A DNA stretch of 64,000 bases from Pteria penguin (Eukaryota; Mollusca; Bivalvia; Pterioida; Pteriidae): positions 25,996,534-26,060,533 of the forward strand of contig CM068587.1 in assembly GCA_035048485.1 (NCBI GenBank), read 5' to 3'. Below, piece by piece: positions 12,801-22,260 of this stretch. The position numbers and the translations under genes were made by a program. Below the pieces are notes generated by a model that was not told where the DNA came from, did no database searches, and saw only the letters and a list, made by a program, of their open reading frames with translations. Within the stretch, counting starts at the first letter, position 1. Each line of letters opens with the position of its first letter.

Positions 12801-12954
12801 CCTGTTTTCGATAACGTGGATTATGCTTTATCCTGATTCCATAGTAATTTGCATAACGCAATAACAATTACAAATATATATACATATATCTAAATATTAA
12901 TTGTTTGCAAGTCACATCTTCAAAACTAATAACTAATAACATCAAGGATGCTCT
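9851..12954. other. Noncoding stretch
   Basis: No gene recognised. A small tandem duplication (ATTCAATGTACATATGCTAT-type unit, about 30 bp twice) lies at 12,409-12,466. Open frames at 9,846, 11,329 and 11,918 have no domain. Confidence 0.5.
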
Positions 12955-14335
12955 ACGAAAAAAAAAAGGAGTTACTGGCTCAGTTATGTGGCAGAATTCA
13001 CCATGGAGCTATACAATACATGAATATAAATAATATACCAACACATATAACACATTACAAAAATTTTTCATTGTAGTGCAATTATTATACCGATTAAGGA
13101 CAGTCATTTAATTTGACAAAAGCCAAACAAATGGTGTGGTTAACCGGTTTACGGGCCCACCTTCCCACTCACCGGAACAGCAGAACAATCAAAGGACCTA
13201 CATTTAAAAATTTATAAATAATCCTCCATGTAAAGAACAAGGGTAAAAAAGTATCGTATATTGAGAGGTCATAAAAATATAAACACGTAAGGCATAGTAA
13301 AACACATAATGATATAAAAATATATGCGACATCAACATGATAAACCGTGCTCTGCCAGTCTGAAAGCGAGCTAAGACCCTAGATCTGTAGGATTCCCGAC
13401 TAACAGTCAGAGGGGACGAGGTTCAGGACCATGTCTCCTCTGAAAGAGGTTTGGACAAGGCCCGTCATAAAGTCCCCACGGCCCTGTTAGTCAGCGTGCA
13501 ACGTTCAAGTACAAGTCTGCATAAGGCTGTAGAGGGGTCAAATACAAGACCTATAGTCTTTTTGATGATCTCAATGTCATATTGTCTATTTAGAAGACGT
13601 TTGACTATTTTATTACATGATAAAATAACGTTATCGGAGCCTTTCTCTTTCCTTAGTTTATATACGAGATCACCATAAAAATTAGGATGGGAAATTGCAT
13701 TTGATACATACTGAGGAAAAGAAATATTTCCAAATTTAGATAGAAGTTCTGAATAAGATCTGAAAAATTTGCCGAATGTTTTTCTTAGCTTGTGATATCT
13801 GTAACCCTGAGTTAAAAGTTTAGTAGTAATTTGTAAATTTCGTTTATGAAAGTCCAAAACATCGGTGCAGCCTCTGACAAATCGAATTAATTGAGATATA
13901 TAGATACCATATAATGGGAGTCGAGGGACATCGCCATCCAAATAAGGAAATTTACAATAGGAAATCCAAAATCCTCACGTTTATCATAAATATTAGTATA
14001 TATTAGGTGGTTGATAATTTTGATGTTCAAATCTAAGAAAGGTGTAGATTTATCTCAAGTATTAGCTTTATTCGATTTGAGCTCTGGTGGATATATTTCT
14101 GATATAAATTGTTCGAATTCAGGGTTGTCGATAACCAAAATATCATACAGATATCTGCAAGTATTATCAATTTTGTCAATGAGGTCGAAACGTTTTGATT
14201 TTTGAATAGAAACCATAAAATCTCTCTCATAACAATAAAGAAATAAATCTGCTATCAGAGGCGCGCAGTTAGTACCCATATGAATCCCAACTATTTGTTG
14301 ATATATCTTGCCATCAAATTGCACAAAAATATTAT
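12955..14335 (-). mobile_element. Naiad PLE copy A, 5'-truncated
   Basis: Minus-strand element of the same subfamily as copy C. Its 3' terminus is the block GGAGTTACTGGCTCAGTTAT near 12,970, preceded on the + strand by an A-run. The 3' UTR includes the ACCGGTTTACGGGCCCACCT block and a conserved hairpin. The coding part begins abruptly at about 14,335 within RT motif B, so two thirds of the element is missing. The remaining protein is about 94% identical to copy C. Confidence 0.9.
13465..14324 (-). pseudogene. Naiad reverse transcriptase, C-terminal part (copy A)
   Basis: In reading order (minus strand): RT motif B (QQIVGIHMGTNCAPLIADLF), then motif C reading YLYDIL where the family has YLDDIL, so a catalytic Asp is replaced by Tyr. 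Next come the IYPPEL block, an in-frame TGA at 14,055-14,057 after KANT, DKSTPFLDL, the YDKR block, a 1-nt deletion near 13,945 relative to copy C, and finally the 158-codon thumb/C-terminal block (GYRYHKLRKTFGKF, FYGDLVYKLRK). The ORF ends TLTNRAVGTL and TGA. The lost Asp and the frameshift make this copy inactive. The reading is secure from direct comparison with copies B and C. Confidence 0.9.
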
Positions 14336-14641
14336 TTTAGTCAAAATAAACGAAGTGTAAAATATTTTATATTCGTATGAGTATAAAGAATGTAGGCCAG
14401 AGCTGGCGCACGATTTTTACCAGTCGGAGTTGCCAACAGTGAGTTGGTACATTTTCCCACCAAAATTCACAAAAATATAGCGACTCTGTTATCTGGAAAA
14501 TTTCCAACGTCAACGGAATTTTATTTGTTGAGTATTAAAATGTTAGCGCCCAATACATTAATAGAAATTCGAACATAATTTTCAATAAACGGTTTGCAAT
14601 GATATCCATGTTCGGTGTAATGTGTATTATATATTGTAGAA

Positions 14642-14674
<33 letters not shown>

Positions 14675-14686
14675 TACATACATACC
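14642..14686. repeat. (TACA)n/(TA)n microsatellite
   Basis: CATA tetranucleotides interrupted by a short TA run. Confidence 0.9.
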
Positions 14687-14749
14687 ACTGTTAGACTGTT
14701 AATTCGTGTAGGTGTCGTCGGCCCAAATATACTCTTAAAATTTACCTCG

Positions 14750-14950
14750 AAATAAAATTTGTCAATTATTTTAAAAGTAAGGAGCGTCTCCCTTATGCAC
14801 ACGTCTATTCTTGAGATGGGTTATTTGACACCTGTGGACTGTTAGTTCCCGGACGTCTCCTCAGCCTAAATATATACTTACCTCAAAATATAATTAGTAA
14901 ATCATTTTACTAAGTCAGTAGTATGTATATCCTCATGCATAGCTTATATA
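14750..14950 (-). repeat. Dispersed repeat R2, two diverged partial copies
   Basis: On the minus strand, 14,750-14,815 and 14,870-14,945 resemble the part of R2 with GAGGGAGATACTCCTT and TTTAGAGTGATTTACT; they are best recognised by comparison with 22,040-22,110. Diverged, so moderate certainty. Confidence 0.5.
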
Positions 14951-14969
14951 GCATATTCTTATGTCAGTT

Positions 14970-15012
14970 GGGGGGGGGGGGGGTTTCGGGGTTTTTTTTT
15001 GGGGGGGGGGGG
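14970..15012. repeat. G/T homopolymer tract
   Basis: Runs of 14 G, 4 G and 12 G separated by TTTC and a T-run. It could form a G-quadruplex on the + strand, or be partly a sequencing artefact. Confidence 0.8.
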
Positions 15013-15924
15013 CTCATACTTTTATATTGCACTTTGATGAGGAGTTTGTTCTTAGAGTACTTCGACTTCAACAGGAATATCTGTGATTTGTGATTCGTTT
15101 GTTTTCGGTTTCGGAAAGTCCTGGGGCATTCAATACATCTTTAACAAGCATTACCGATATAATGTTACAACCACCCTATAGCTAATCATACATAAATAAA
15201 AAAGCTTTGGGTGTTTTTAGCAATACATATATTACAGACATCATAAACAATCAACAGCAATAAGCCTTGAAACGTTGGTATCAAAATGCAAAATACATTA
15301 AATATCGACTATAAATGACAAACATATTGATTGAAAACAGCTCCGGAAGAAAGACACAATTGATGACTACGTAATGAGATGAGATTGAAGCATCTTTAAA
15401 TTGTACGATATGGCAGTATTATTCTAAACTGATATGAATATAGGTTTTCTTGATTGTATCCATTTGATACATGTATAATCCACTGTTATGATACCAAACT
15501 TAAATGATAGATATTTTCTGGCTACAGTGTAGTACCTTCTAAATAAAATACTTGTTATGGTAGAGATCAACGTCCCTTTCTTCGAAAATCTTATTTTTCT
15601 TTAATGAGCCTAAAGTGAAGATTGAACTCCAATAGCCTACAATCAGAGGGAGTTTGTCTTTATTACGACTATTCTGAAAGTTTTAGCTAATGAATGAATG
15701 CGATTATATTGAATCAATGTTACTGTGATTGCATTGTACATCATCTCTAAATAAGGTTTGTATCATGAAAAAATCGCAACTTTCTGTCTAAGACTTGTAT
15801 GGGTATTATTGATCTATGAAGCACACAATGTCTAGAATAGACCCTATGTCTTGTTATTTAACATTCATTTCGAAAAACGGAAAAGAGCTTATTTTCCAAT
15901 TTGAACTCTAGTGGCGTTATTGCT
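15013..15924. other. Noncoding stretch
   Basis: No feature recognised between the G-tract and the 3' end of Naiad copy B. Confidence 0.5.
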
Positions 15925-16424
15925 TACCAAAGAGAAAACAGAAGACATCTGACAAAGCTGTAAATCACCAAGGACCTGCACACAAAAATGACAACAGCAT
16001 AATATACACGGAACAACATTACAAAAATATTCGGTTGTGCTACAGTTACGATACCGACTTAGGACGTCAATTGAAGTAATAAACGTCACTCAATTGGTGT
16101 GATTAACCGGTTTACGGGTTCCCACTCACAGCAAAAGCAGCACAATCAAAAGACACATATTTAAAAATTTATAAATAATCCTCCATATAGGGAATAAGGA
16201 TCAACAGGTTTCTCAAGGGGTGAGGTCATAAAAAATTATTACGCACGAAACAATTATAGAATAATATGTTGCTATCAAAAATATGTAAGAAGACATCAAC
16301 ATAAACCGTGCTCTGCCCGTCGATAATTGAGCTCAGATCCTTGATCAATAGGAGTCCCGACTAACAGTCAGAGGGGACGAGGATCAGGACCTTGTCTCCT
16401 CTGAAAAGGTTTGGAGAAGGCCCG

Positions 16425-16960
16425 TCATAGAGTCCCCACCGCCGTGTTAGTCAGCGTGCAACGCTCACGTAAAAGTCTGCATTGGGTTGTAGAGGGACCA
16501 AATACAAGACCTATGGTCTTAGCGATGATATCGGGGGCATACTGTCGATGTCGAAGGCGTTTAATAATTTTAGAATCAGCCGATATGAAATTATCGTAAC
16601 CTTTGACCCTCCTTAATTTGCACACTAGATCACCGTAGAAATTGGGATGGGAATTTCCTCTGCATACATATTGTTGAAAAGTAACATTTCCGAATTTAGA
16701 TAAAAGTTCTGAATAAGATCTGTAAAATTTACCAAAAGTTTTTCGAAGTTTATGATATCTGTAACTCTGAGTAAGAAGTTTAAAAGTAATCGGAGAATTT
16801 TTTTCGTGAAAATCCAAAACGTTAGTGCAGACTCTAGCAAACCAAATCAATTGACTAATTTAAATACCATATGATGGGAGTCTGGGGTCATAACCATCTA
16901 GATAAGGGGAATTTACGATAGGATATCCAAAGTCATCGCGTTTATCATATATGTTGGTAT
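16425..16960 (-). pseudogene. Naiad RT C-terminal block (copy B)
   Basis: Reads YDKRDDFGYPIVNSPYLDG (from about 16,960), then, after a small frame break near 16,860, the thumb/C-terminal block: VLDFHEKN, YRYHKLRKTFGKFYRSYSEL, HPNFYGDLVCKLRRVKG, KTIGLVFGPSTTQCR, ending NTAVGTL and TGA. It is clearly homologous to copies A and C but has many replacements, showing an older or separate subfamily. The remaining RT section (motifs B and C) is on the far side of the MITE at 18,103-18,375. Confidence 0.88.
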
Positions 16961-16965
16961 GAATA

Positions 16966-17851
16966 CAGTTGGGTGCAGTCCTTACCTTACATTCAAGTGC
17001 ACTTGACAAGTGCACTTCAAGTTTAGTTTTTCGTTCCGAAAACCAGTCATAAAGTTTAGTCAAGTGCACTTGATATCAAGTTTACTTCAAAGTAATTCCG
17101 TCTTCAAATTTACTATCACGCGACACAAGTTTACTTTTCACGTTTATTTATTACAATTATCCATTTTCGTATAACACGATGGAAATAATTTTCTTATTAT
17201 GTACAATTGCATATTTTATAAAAATGTTTTATTAGAAAAATATAGTAAATATTTATAAACAATTAACAATTTTACATTATTGATTTCATGTTGAACATTC
17301 GGATGGTATTTTATCGGAAGTTTCGATACTTCTAATTGCACCTACATTTTTCTTCTTGTGATGAATTATTATTGTTATAATTATGTTGTTATACGATATT
17401 TCCTCGTTATTTTGGCATTTTGTGGTTTCACTTCCACAGAGCGTATAGATGTTGCCATTGTTGGGACATTCCGTATCGAAAACTACACTGGCTCTATTTT
17501 CGGTTTCATGTCAAAGAGGGTAAAACTTAAGTGGCTTCTCGGGATAATAATCTCTTCTTACCTTGAATTTTATGTGTGTCTATAATCGAACGGGTAACAT
17601 AACATTTAATTTATCAAAGCACTTATCGCTTGTCGTGAAACTTGTACACTTTCAGTTTCCATCAAGATACGTCTAATCTCAAATATATGCATGGCCACTT
17701 CCACGTAATGAAATGGTCATTTCCCTTATATACATTGATATCCGAGACGACTTTACGATATGTGTTTCCATGTCCAATGTTTAATTAAGAGAAACAACTC
17801 GATTGTTTAAAGGCGTGTGTTCCGTCCGGTTACATCAAGTGAAATGAAGCG

Positions 17852-17944
<93 letters not shown>

Positions 17945-18100
17945 AAACTAAACTTGAAGTGCACTTGGAGTAAACTTGGAATCAAGTTTACTACTAAACT
18001 TGATTCCCAGTTTACTCTGTTGTCGCCAAGTAAACTTGAAAAGCAGTCATAAAGTTAACTTGAAGTGCACTTTATGTAAGGTTAGGACTGCACTTAACTG
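16966..18100. mobile_element. Tc1/mariner-type MITE, 1,135 bp, inserted in Naiad copy B
   Basis: Terminal inverted repeats of about 38 bp: the left end 16,966 reads CAGTTGGGTGCAGTCC and the right end, reversed, reads CAGTTAAGTGCAGTCC; both continue with ACCTTACAT and AAGTGCACTT. It is flanked by TA on both sides (16,964-16,965 and 18,101-18,102), the target duplication of the Tc1/mariner superfamily. Subterminal regions repeat the palindrome AAGTGCACTT and the motif AAGTTTACTT/AAGTAAACTT many times. No transposase is encoded; the 75-codon frame at 17,358 has no DDE/D motif. Removing the element and one TA rejoins the copy B reading frame, confirming the borders. Confidence 0.9.
17853..17941. 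repeat. (TA)n microsatellite inside the MITE
   Basis: About 44 uninterrupted TA repeats beside the right subterminal repeats. Confidence 0.97.
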
Positions 18101-18102
18101 TA

Positions 18103-18375
18103 TTAATATTTAAGTCCAAATAAGGAGTTTCCTTGTCTGAAGTATTGGCTTTGTTTAATTGAAGTTAAATGTCAGATATATAGTTTTCAAACCCAGGGTT
18201 ATCGATTACTAAAATATCATCAAAGATATCTAGATGTGTCATTGAACTTATCAATAAGGTCAAAACGTTTAGAAGTTTGAATAGAATGCATAAATTCTCT
18301 CTCATAGCAGTATAAAAATAAATCTACTATAAGGGAAACGCAGTTAGTTCCCATAGGAATCCCAATAATCTGTTG
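18103..18375 (-). pseudogene. Naiad RT motifs B-C (copy B, upstream piece)
   Basis: Minus-strand reading gives QQIIGIPMGTNCVSLIVDLF (motif B), FDLIDKFNDTSRYL and a DDILVIDNP motif C after a 1-nt frame break, then a block ending LQLNKANTSDKETPYLDL. At the position where copies A and C have an in-frame TGA after KANT, this copy has TCA (Ser). The MITE follows directly. Confidence 0.85.
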
Positions 18376-18469
18376 TTTCAAGTGTTATTATTCACCCAAT
18401 ACTTACTGACTTGGTTGTGTGGGAGCTTTCCCCTGGGTTTGTACATCCTTATCCCCCCTTTTCATTAAA

Positions 18470-19345
18470 ATGGCTTCAAATATAATAAAAATAAAATACA
18501 AATCTCCTAAAGTTATAATCACACCACTTAGATTGCCCTCTGTGTCCACTCTTCATATACCTGGTATTTCTTGTAGAAAATTATTCGGCACCACTAAAGT
18601 TCTTATTTCTCCACTTAAAAGTAGTTTCCCTATTAAACGTTCTATCTCATTTTCAAAAACATTCACACCTATAAATTCTTACAGAGCTGTCAATTCTATA
18701 CGCAGAGGGTATTCTAAGATTAATAAGTGCAACGTCAAGAAATGTCTTACTTGCCATCATTTAAGCTGCAAGTCCAATATTGAATCTTCGGTTAATGGAA
18801 ATATATTTAACACCAAATTAGACAAAGACATAGATTGAAATACTGCCAATGTTATATATGTCATCACTTGAGAAGCTAGAGGATGTCGGGCTCAATATGT
18901 CGGGGAAACTTCTCAAACATTGAAACAACGTTTTCGGAATCATTCCTATAAAATTCGTAATAATTCACGACGTAAATACCAGAATTTTCTTTATAACCAC
19001 TTTAATAAATACCAACATAATATTAACAATGTGAAAATAACTCCAGTAGAAAATATCTCTAAATTACCAGGTGACACGAAATCAGATGTTAAAAAACGAC
19101 TTTTGGAAACCGAGCTCTACTGGATTAAACAACTACAAACCCCATACTCTCTCGGTCTCAACGACCAAATATATCGACAAGGTAATATTTCTTCTCGTCA
19201 GAATAAGATCAATATTTTTACATTAAGACATAAAACTATTAGAAAACGTAGGTCACATGGTCGTCGCCGTAATCGTAACATCAGAAAACGTAATCGTTTA
19301 AATAGGTCATTAAACGATCTTCTATTTATCGCAAAAAATAATATT
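18470..19345 (+). CDS. Naiad GIY-YIG endonuclease ORF with in-frame TGA codons
   Basis: From the ATG at 18,470 one frame stays open for about 290 codons except for TGA at 18,836-18,838 (codon 123) and 18,869-18,871 (codon 134). Order: basic N-terminus; Cys-rich stretch C87, C92, C95, C100; codon 123 (TGA) followed by NTANVIYVIT; codon 134 (TGA); C139; QYVGET (Y143, the YIG half); QRFRNH (catalytic Arg and His, 154-158); LLETELYWI with the catalytic Glu (213-215); SLGLND; then a very basic linker. In relatives both TGA sites are Cys of the CCHH zinc motif, so Sec for Cys is likely. The domain nicks target DNA to prime reverse transcription. Past 19,345 the frame is lost by an internal deletion. 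Plain nonsense decay is the alternative. Confidence 0.7.
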
Positions 19346-20091
19346 CTATTCAAAAATCAAAACGTTTTGACCTCATTGACAAATTTAATAATACTTGCAG
19401 ATATCTGGATGACATTTTGGTTATCGACAACCCTGAATTCGAACAATTTATATCAGAAATATATCCACCAGAGCTCATATTGAATAAAGCTAATACTTGA
19501 GATAAATCTACACCTTTCTTAGATTTAAACATCAAAATTATCAACAACCTAATATATACTAATATTTATGATAAACGTGAGGATTTTGGATTTCCTATTG
19601 TAAATTTCCCTTACTTGGATGGCGATGTCCCTCGACTCCCATCATATGGTATCTATATATCTCAATTAGTTCGATTTGTCAGAGGCTGCACCGATGTTTT
19701 GGACTTTCATAAACGAAATTTACAAATTACTACTAAACTTTTAACTCAGGGTTACAGATATCACAAGCTAAGAAAAACATTCGGCAAATTCTTCAAATCT
19801 TATTCAGAACTTCTATCTAAATTTGGAAATATTTCTTTTCAACAGTATGTATCCAATGGAATTTCCCATCCTAATTTTTACGGTGATCTCGTATATAAAC
19901 TAAGGAAAGTAAAAGGCTCCGATAACGTTATTATATCATGTAATAAAATAGTCAAACGTCTCCTAAATAGACAATATGATATTGAGATCATCAAAAAGAC
20001 TATAGGTCTTGTATTTGGCCCCTCTACAGCTTTATGCAGACTTTTACTTGAACGTTGCACGCTGACTAACAGGGCGGTGGGGACTATATGA
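19346..20091 (+). pseudogene. Naiad reverse transcriptase, motif C to C-terminus (copy C)
   Basis: In frame 1, shifted from the endonuclease frame by the upstream deletion: QKSKRFDL-like start, FNNTCRYLDDILVIDNPEF (motif C with intact YLDD), IYPPELILNKANT, TGA at 19,498-19,500, DKSTPFLDLNIKI, YDKREDFGFPIVNFPYLDG, then from 19,615 the uninterrupted 158-codon thumb block ending TLTNRAVGTI and TGA at 20,089. The only in-frame stops in this 250-codon stretch are TGA. RT motifs 1, 2, A and B are missing, so the copy cannot move itself. The same TGA after KANT occurs in copy A; copy B has Ser there. Confidence 0.9.
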
Positions 20092-20138
20092 CGGGCCTTG
20101 TCCAAACCTCTTTCAGAGGAGACATGGTCCTGAACCTC

Positions 20139-20163
20139 GTCCCCTCTGACTGTTAGTCGGGAC
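20139..20163 (+). other. Conserved hairpin just past the Naiad stop codon
   Basis: GTCCC-CTCT-GACT-GTT-AGTC-GGGAC folds into a 5-bp outer and 4-bp inner stem with a 4-nt bulge and 3-nt loop, 48 nt after the TGA. The same fold is kept in copies A (about 13,397-13,421), B (about 16,350-16,375) and E (about 57,853-57,880). It is probably a structured element of the RNA 3' end. It does not look like a SECIS core. Confidence 0.6.
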
Positions 20164-20591
20164 TCCTAAAGATCTAGGGTCTTAGCTCGCTAACAGACTG
20201 GCAGAGCACGGTTTATCATGTTGATGTCGCATATATTTTTATACCATTATGTGTTTTACAATACCTTACGTGTTTATATTTTTATGACCTCTCAATATGC
20301 GATACCTGTTGACCCTTGTTCTTTACATGGAGGATTATTTATAAATTTTTAAATGTACGTCCTTTGATTGTTCTGCTGTTACGGTGAGTGGGAAGGTGGG
20401 CCCGTAAACCGGTTAACCACACCATTTGTTTGGCTTTTGTCAAATTAAATGACCGTCCTAAGTCGGTATCGTAATTGCACTACAATCAAATATTTTTGTA
20501 ATGTGTTAAATGTTCTATTATATTATTTATATCCATGTATTGTATAGCTCCATGGTAACTTCTGCCACATAACTGAGCCAGTAACTCCTCT

Positions 20592-21300
20592 TTTTTCTTG
20601 CAATTAAATTGTACATCAAAAATGTGATGGCATTACACAACTCAGTACAAGCCCAATATTTATAATTATCATATTGTTTGTTAGAGAAAAATCCAGATGT
20701 AACTGAAGTACAGAGGTATGATTCAGACTCTCCGTTGAAACACCAGCATATGAGAGACAGCAATTTGGTTTTGATTAATTCATGAGGTAAAGAGGTATAT
20801 TGTGTCGAAAAATCAAAAGTAGAAACGTTATTAGCCTCAAAATTTCTCTTACGGAATTTTTCAATGACTTCGTTAGAATTTTGATAGACCAAAAGTAATT
20901 GATGTTACTGTTGTTAAAGACAGCATTACAATATTTGATAACATGGTCATTAACTGCAATAAGAGCGGAGGTAATATGTTTAGAAAGCACAGTTGTAGAG
21001 CAATGACTAGAATTTGATATAAACGTGATTTATACGGATTTTTATGTAGTTTGAGAAGCCAATACATTGTTGGAAGATCATTTTTATCAATGCTTAAACT
21101 GAACTCACACATAGTTTTACAGTGGTCAGATAGGAGATTGTCTTTAAATAATGGGGCTTCAACATATGTAGAAGTAGACTTCAATTCCGTTTTAGGAAAT
21201 GAAATATAGTATATTTTTCAAACAATTATAATATATTTAGCTGCTTTGTCAGCAGGTACGAAGACATTAGTATTATGTAAATCATCCATTTTCTTTTATA
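20592..21300 (-). pseudogene. Inverted Naiad RT N-terminal fragment (motifs 1 to A)
   Basis: Minus strand, opposite to copy C. Pieces in three frames: SDHCKTMCEFSLSIDKNDLP, LPTMYWLLKLHKNPYKSR (the PLE fingers signature with KLHK), LSKHITSALIAVNDHVIKYC, then VSTFDFSTQYTSLPHELIK (motif A with catalytic Asp) and WACTELCNAITFLMYN. It stops where motif B should begin and runs straight into the A-run and terminal repeat shared with copy C. It covers much of the segment deleted from copy C, but in reverse. Frameshifts make it nonfunctional. Confidence 0.85.
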
Positions 21301-21486
21301 GACTAGACTGATATATAATGTGGTTGTTTGAACAAATGGGGATTACTTGTAAAATTATCGATGCGAATATCGACTCTCATATCATGTCATTTAACAAGTA
21401 ATAATTACAGTATGTTGTATGTGGTATTCAGTTGACTACTCTTAACCTTCTGTAAATAGTTCTGAATATGGTATTGCGAGCGGTTT

Positions 21487-21489
<3 letters not shown>

Positions 21490-21579
<90 letters not shown>
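21490..21579. repeat. (AT)n microsatellite
   Basis: About 45 AT repeats on the outer side of the inverted Naiad fragment; PLEs of this clade are known to favour microsatellites as targets. Confidence 0.97.
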
Positions 21580-21582
<3 letters not shown>

Positions 21583-21984
21583 CCTAATACTTGTGGTTAA
21601 TTCTAGATATTGCATGGGTGTAAGGTTTAGTGTGACTCAAAACATGTTTTGATGATTGTCATATTTTCTATGGATATGAAAAAAACTGATTCTTATTACT
21701 ATGGTACTCAGGGCAGTGTTGATCATTGGACATTCACGGACCCTTGATAATCACATGAAGACGAGGTGCCCTATAAATGTAAGGGTATCCTGTTTGATAA
21801 GCTACAACCTCTAGTAATATCAAAGTGCAGATACGACGCTAACTATTCGAGCCATGCTAAAAGAAGAGTTGGTGTCAATACTATATAAAAAGTATCACAA
21901 CCACACAATATTAGTGTTATGTATAAATAAACGACAACGTCCCACATCCATAGATATATAATGCATTTTAAAAGTCCTTTGGTT

Positions 21985-22260
21985 TCCATCGCTTTGCACT
22001 AACGTTAAATATATACGTAAAATATTCAGTCATGAAATTTTGTAAATCACTTTAAAACTAAGGAGTATCTCCCTCATGCATACCTCTGTCCTAAAATTGA
22101 TTCTTTGGTTCGTTTTAGCTCTGCTCTTCAAATATTTCTCTATTATTAGAATTCCAATTATTAGGCCATGAGCCTCACTGAAGAGTCATACGTAGTCGAA
22201 ATTCCCATCTGGTGTAAAAAATTATAGCGTATATATGTTCTAATATTTATGGTAAGATAC
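21985..22260 (-). repeat. Dispersed repeat R2, minus-strand copy
   Basis: Reverse complement of the R2 core: ATATTCAGTCATGAAATTTT, AAGGAGTATCTCCCTCATGC, CACTGAAGAGTCAT and the ATATATGTTCTAATATTTAT end. See 24,020 for the family description. Confidence 0.8.

Larger units (their letters stand above)
15925..18375 (-). mobile_element. Naiad PLE copy B, split by a MITE
   Basis: Minus-strand copy of a second subfamily. Its 3' tail (CCTTGGTGATTT and CAGATGTCTTCTGTTTT, read on the minus strand) differs from the A/C tail and matches those at 47,890-48,200 and 57,590-58,290. Coding parts are at 16,425-16,965 and 18,103-18,375, interrupted by the MITE at 16,966-18,100. The 5' end is truncated in RT motif B at about 18,375, where it directly abuts copy C in the opposite orientation. 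Confidence 0.9.
18376..20592 (+). mobile_element. Naiad PLE copy C with N-terminal endonuclease
   Basis: Most informative Naiad copy: 5' leader, ORF with N-terminal GIY-YIG endonuclease, a large internal deletion removing the RT fingers and motifs A/B, then RT motif C to the C-terminus, the 3' UTR and the subfamily terminus (the reverse complement of GGAGTTACTGGCTCAGTTAT at about 20,565-20,585, ending CTCCTCTTTTTTC). It lies head to head with copy B and is followed by an inverted RT fragment (20,592-21,300). N-terminal GIY-YIG plus downstream RT is the diagnostic domain order of Naiad/Chlamys PLEs. Confidence 0.88.

Noticed and set aside
17358..17585. Transposase inside the MITE
   Set aside because: 75 codons with no helix-turn-helix or DDE/D motif; a chance frame.
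18836..20091. General reassignment of TGA to an amino acid in this genome
   Set aside because: The intact GPCR and IL-17 frames use TGG for Trp and end in TAA, and DIRS and Gypsy remnants contain all three stops; the standard code fits.
20214..20310. SECIS element in the 3' UTR of Naiad copy C
   Set aside because: TCGCATAT and ATATGCGA could pair over a 60-nt interval, but the 5' ATGA quartet and the apical AA are not in place. I saw no convincing SECIS by eye; a program scan is needed.
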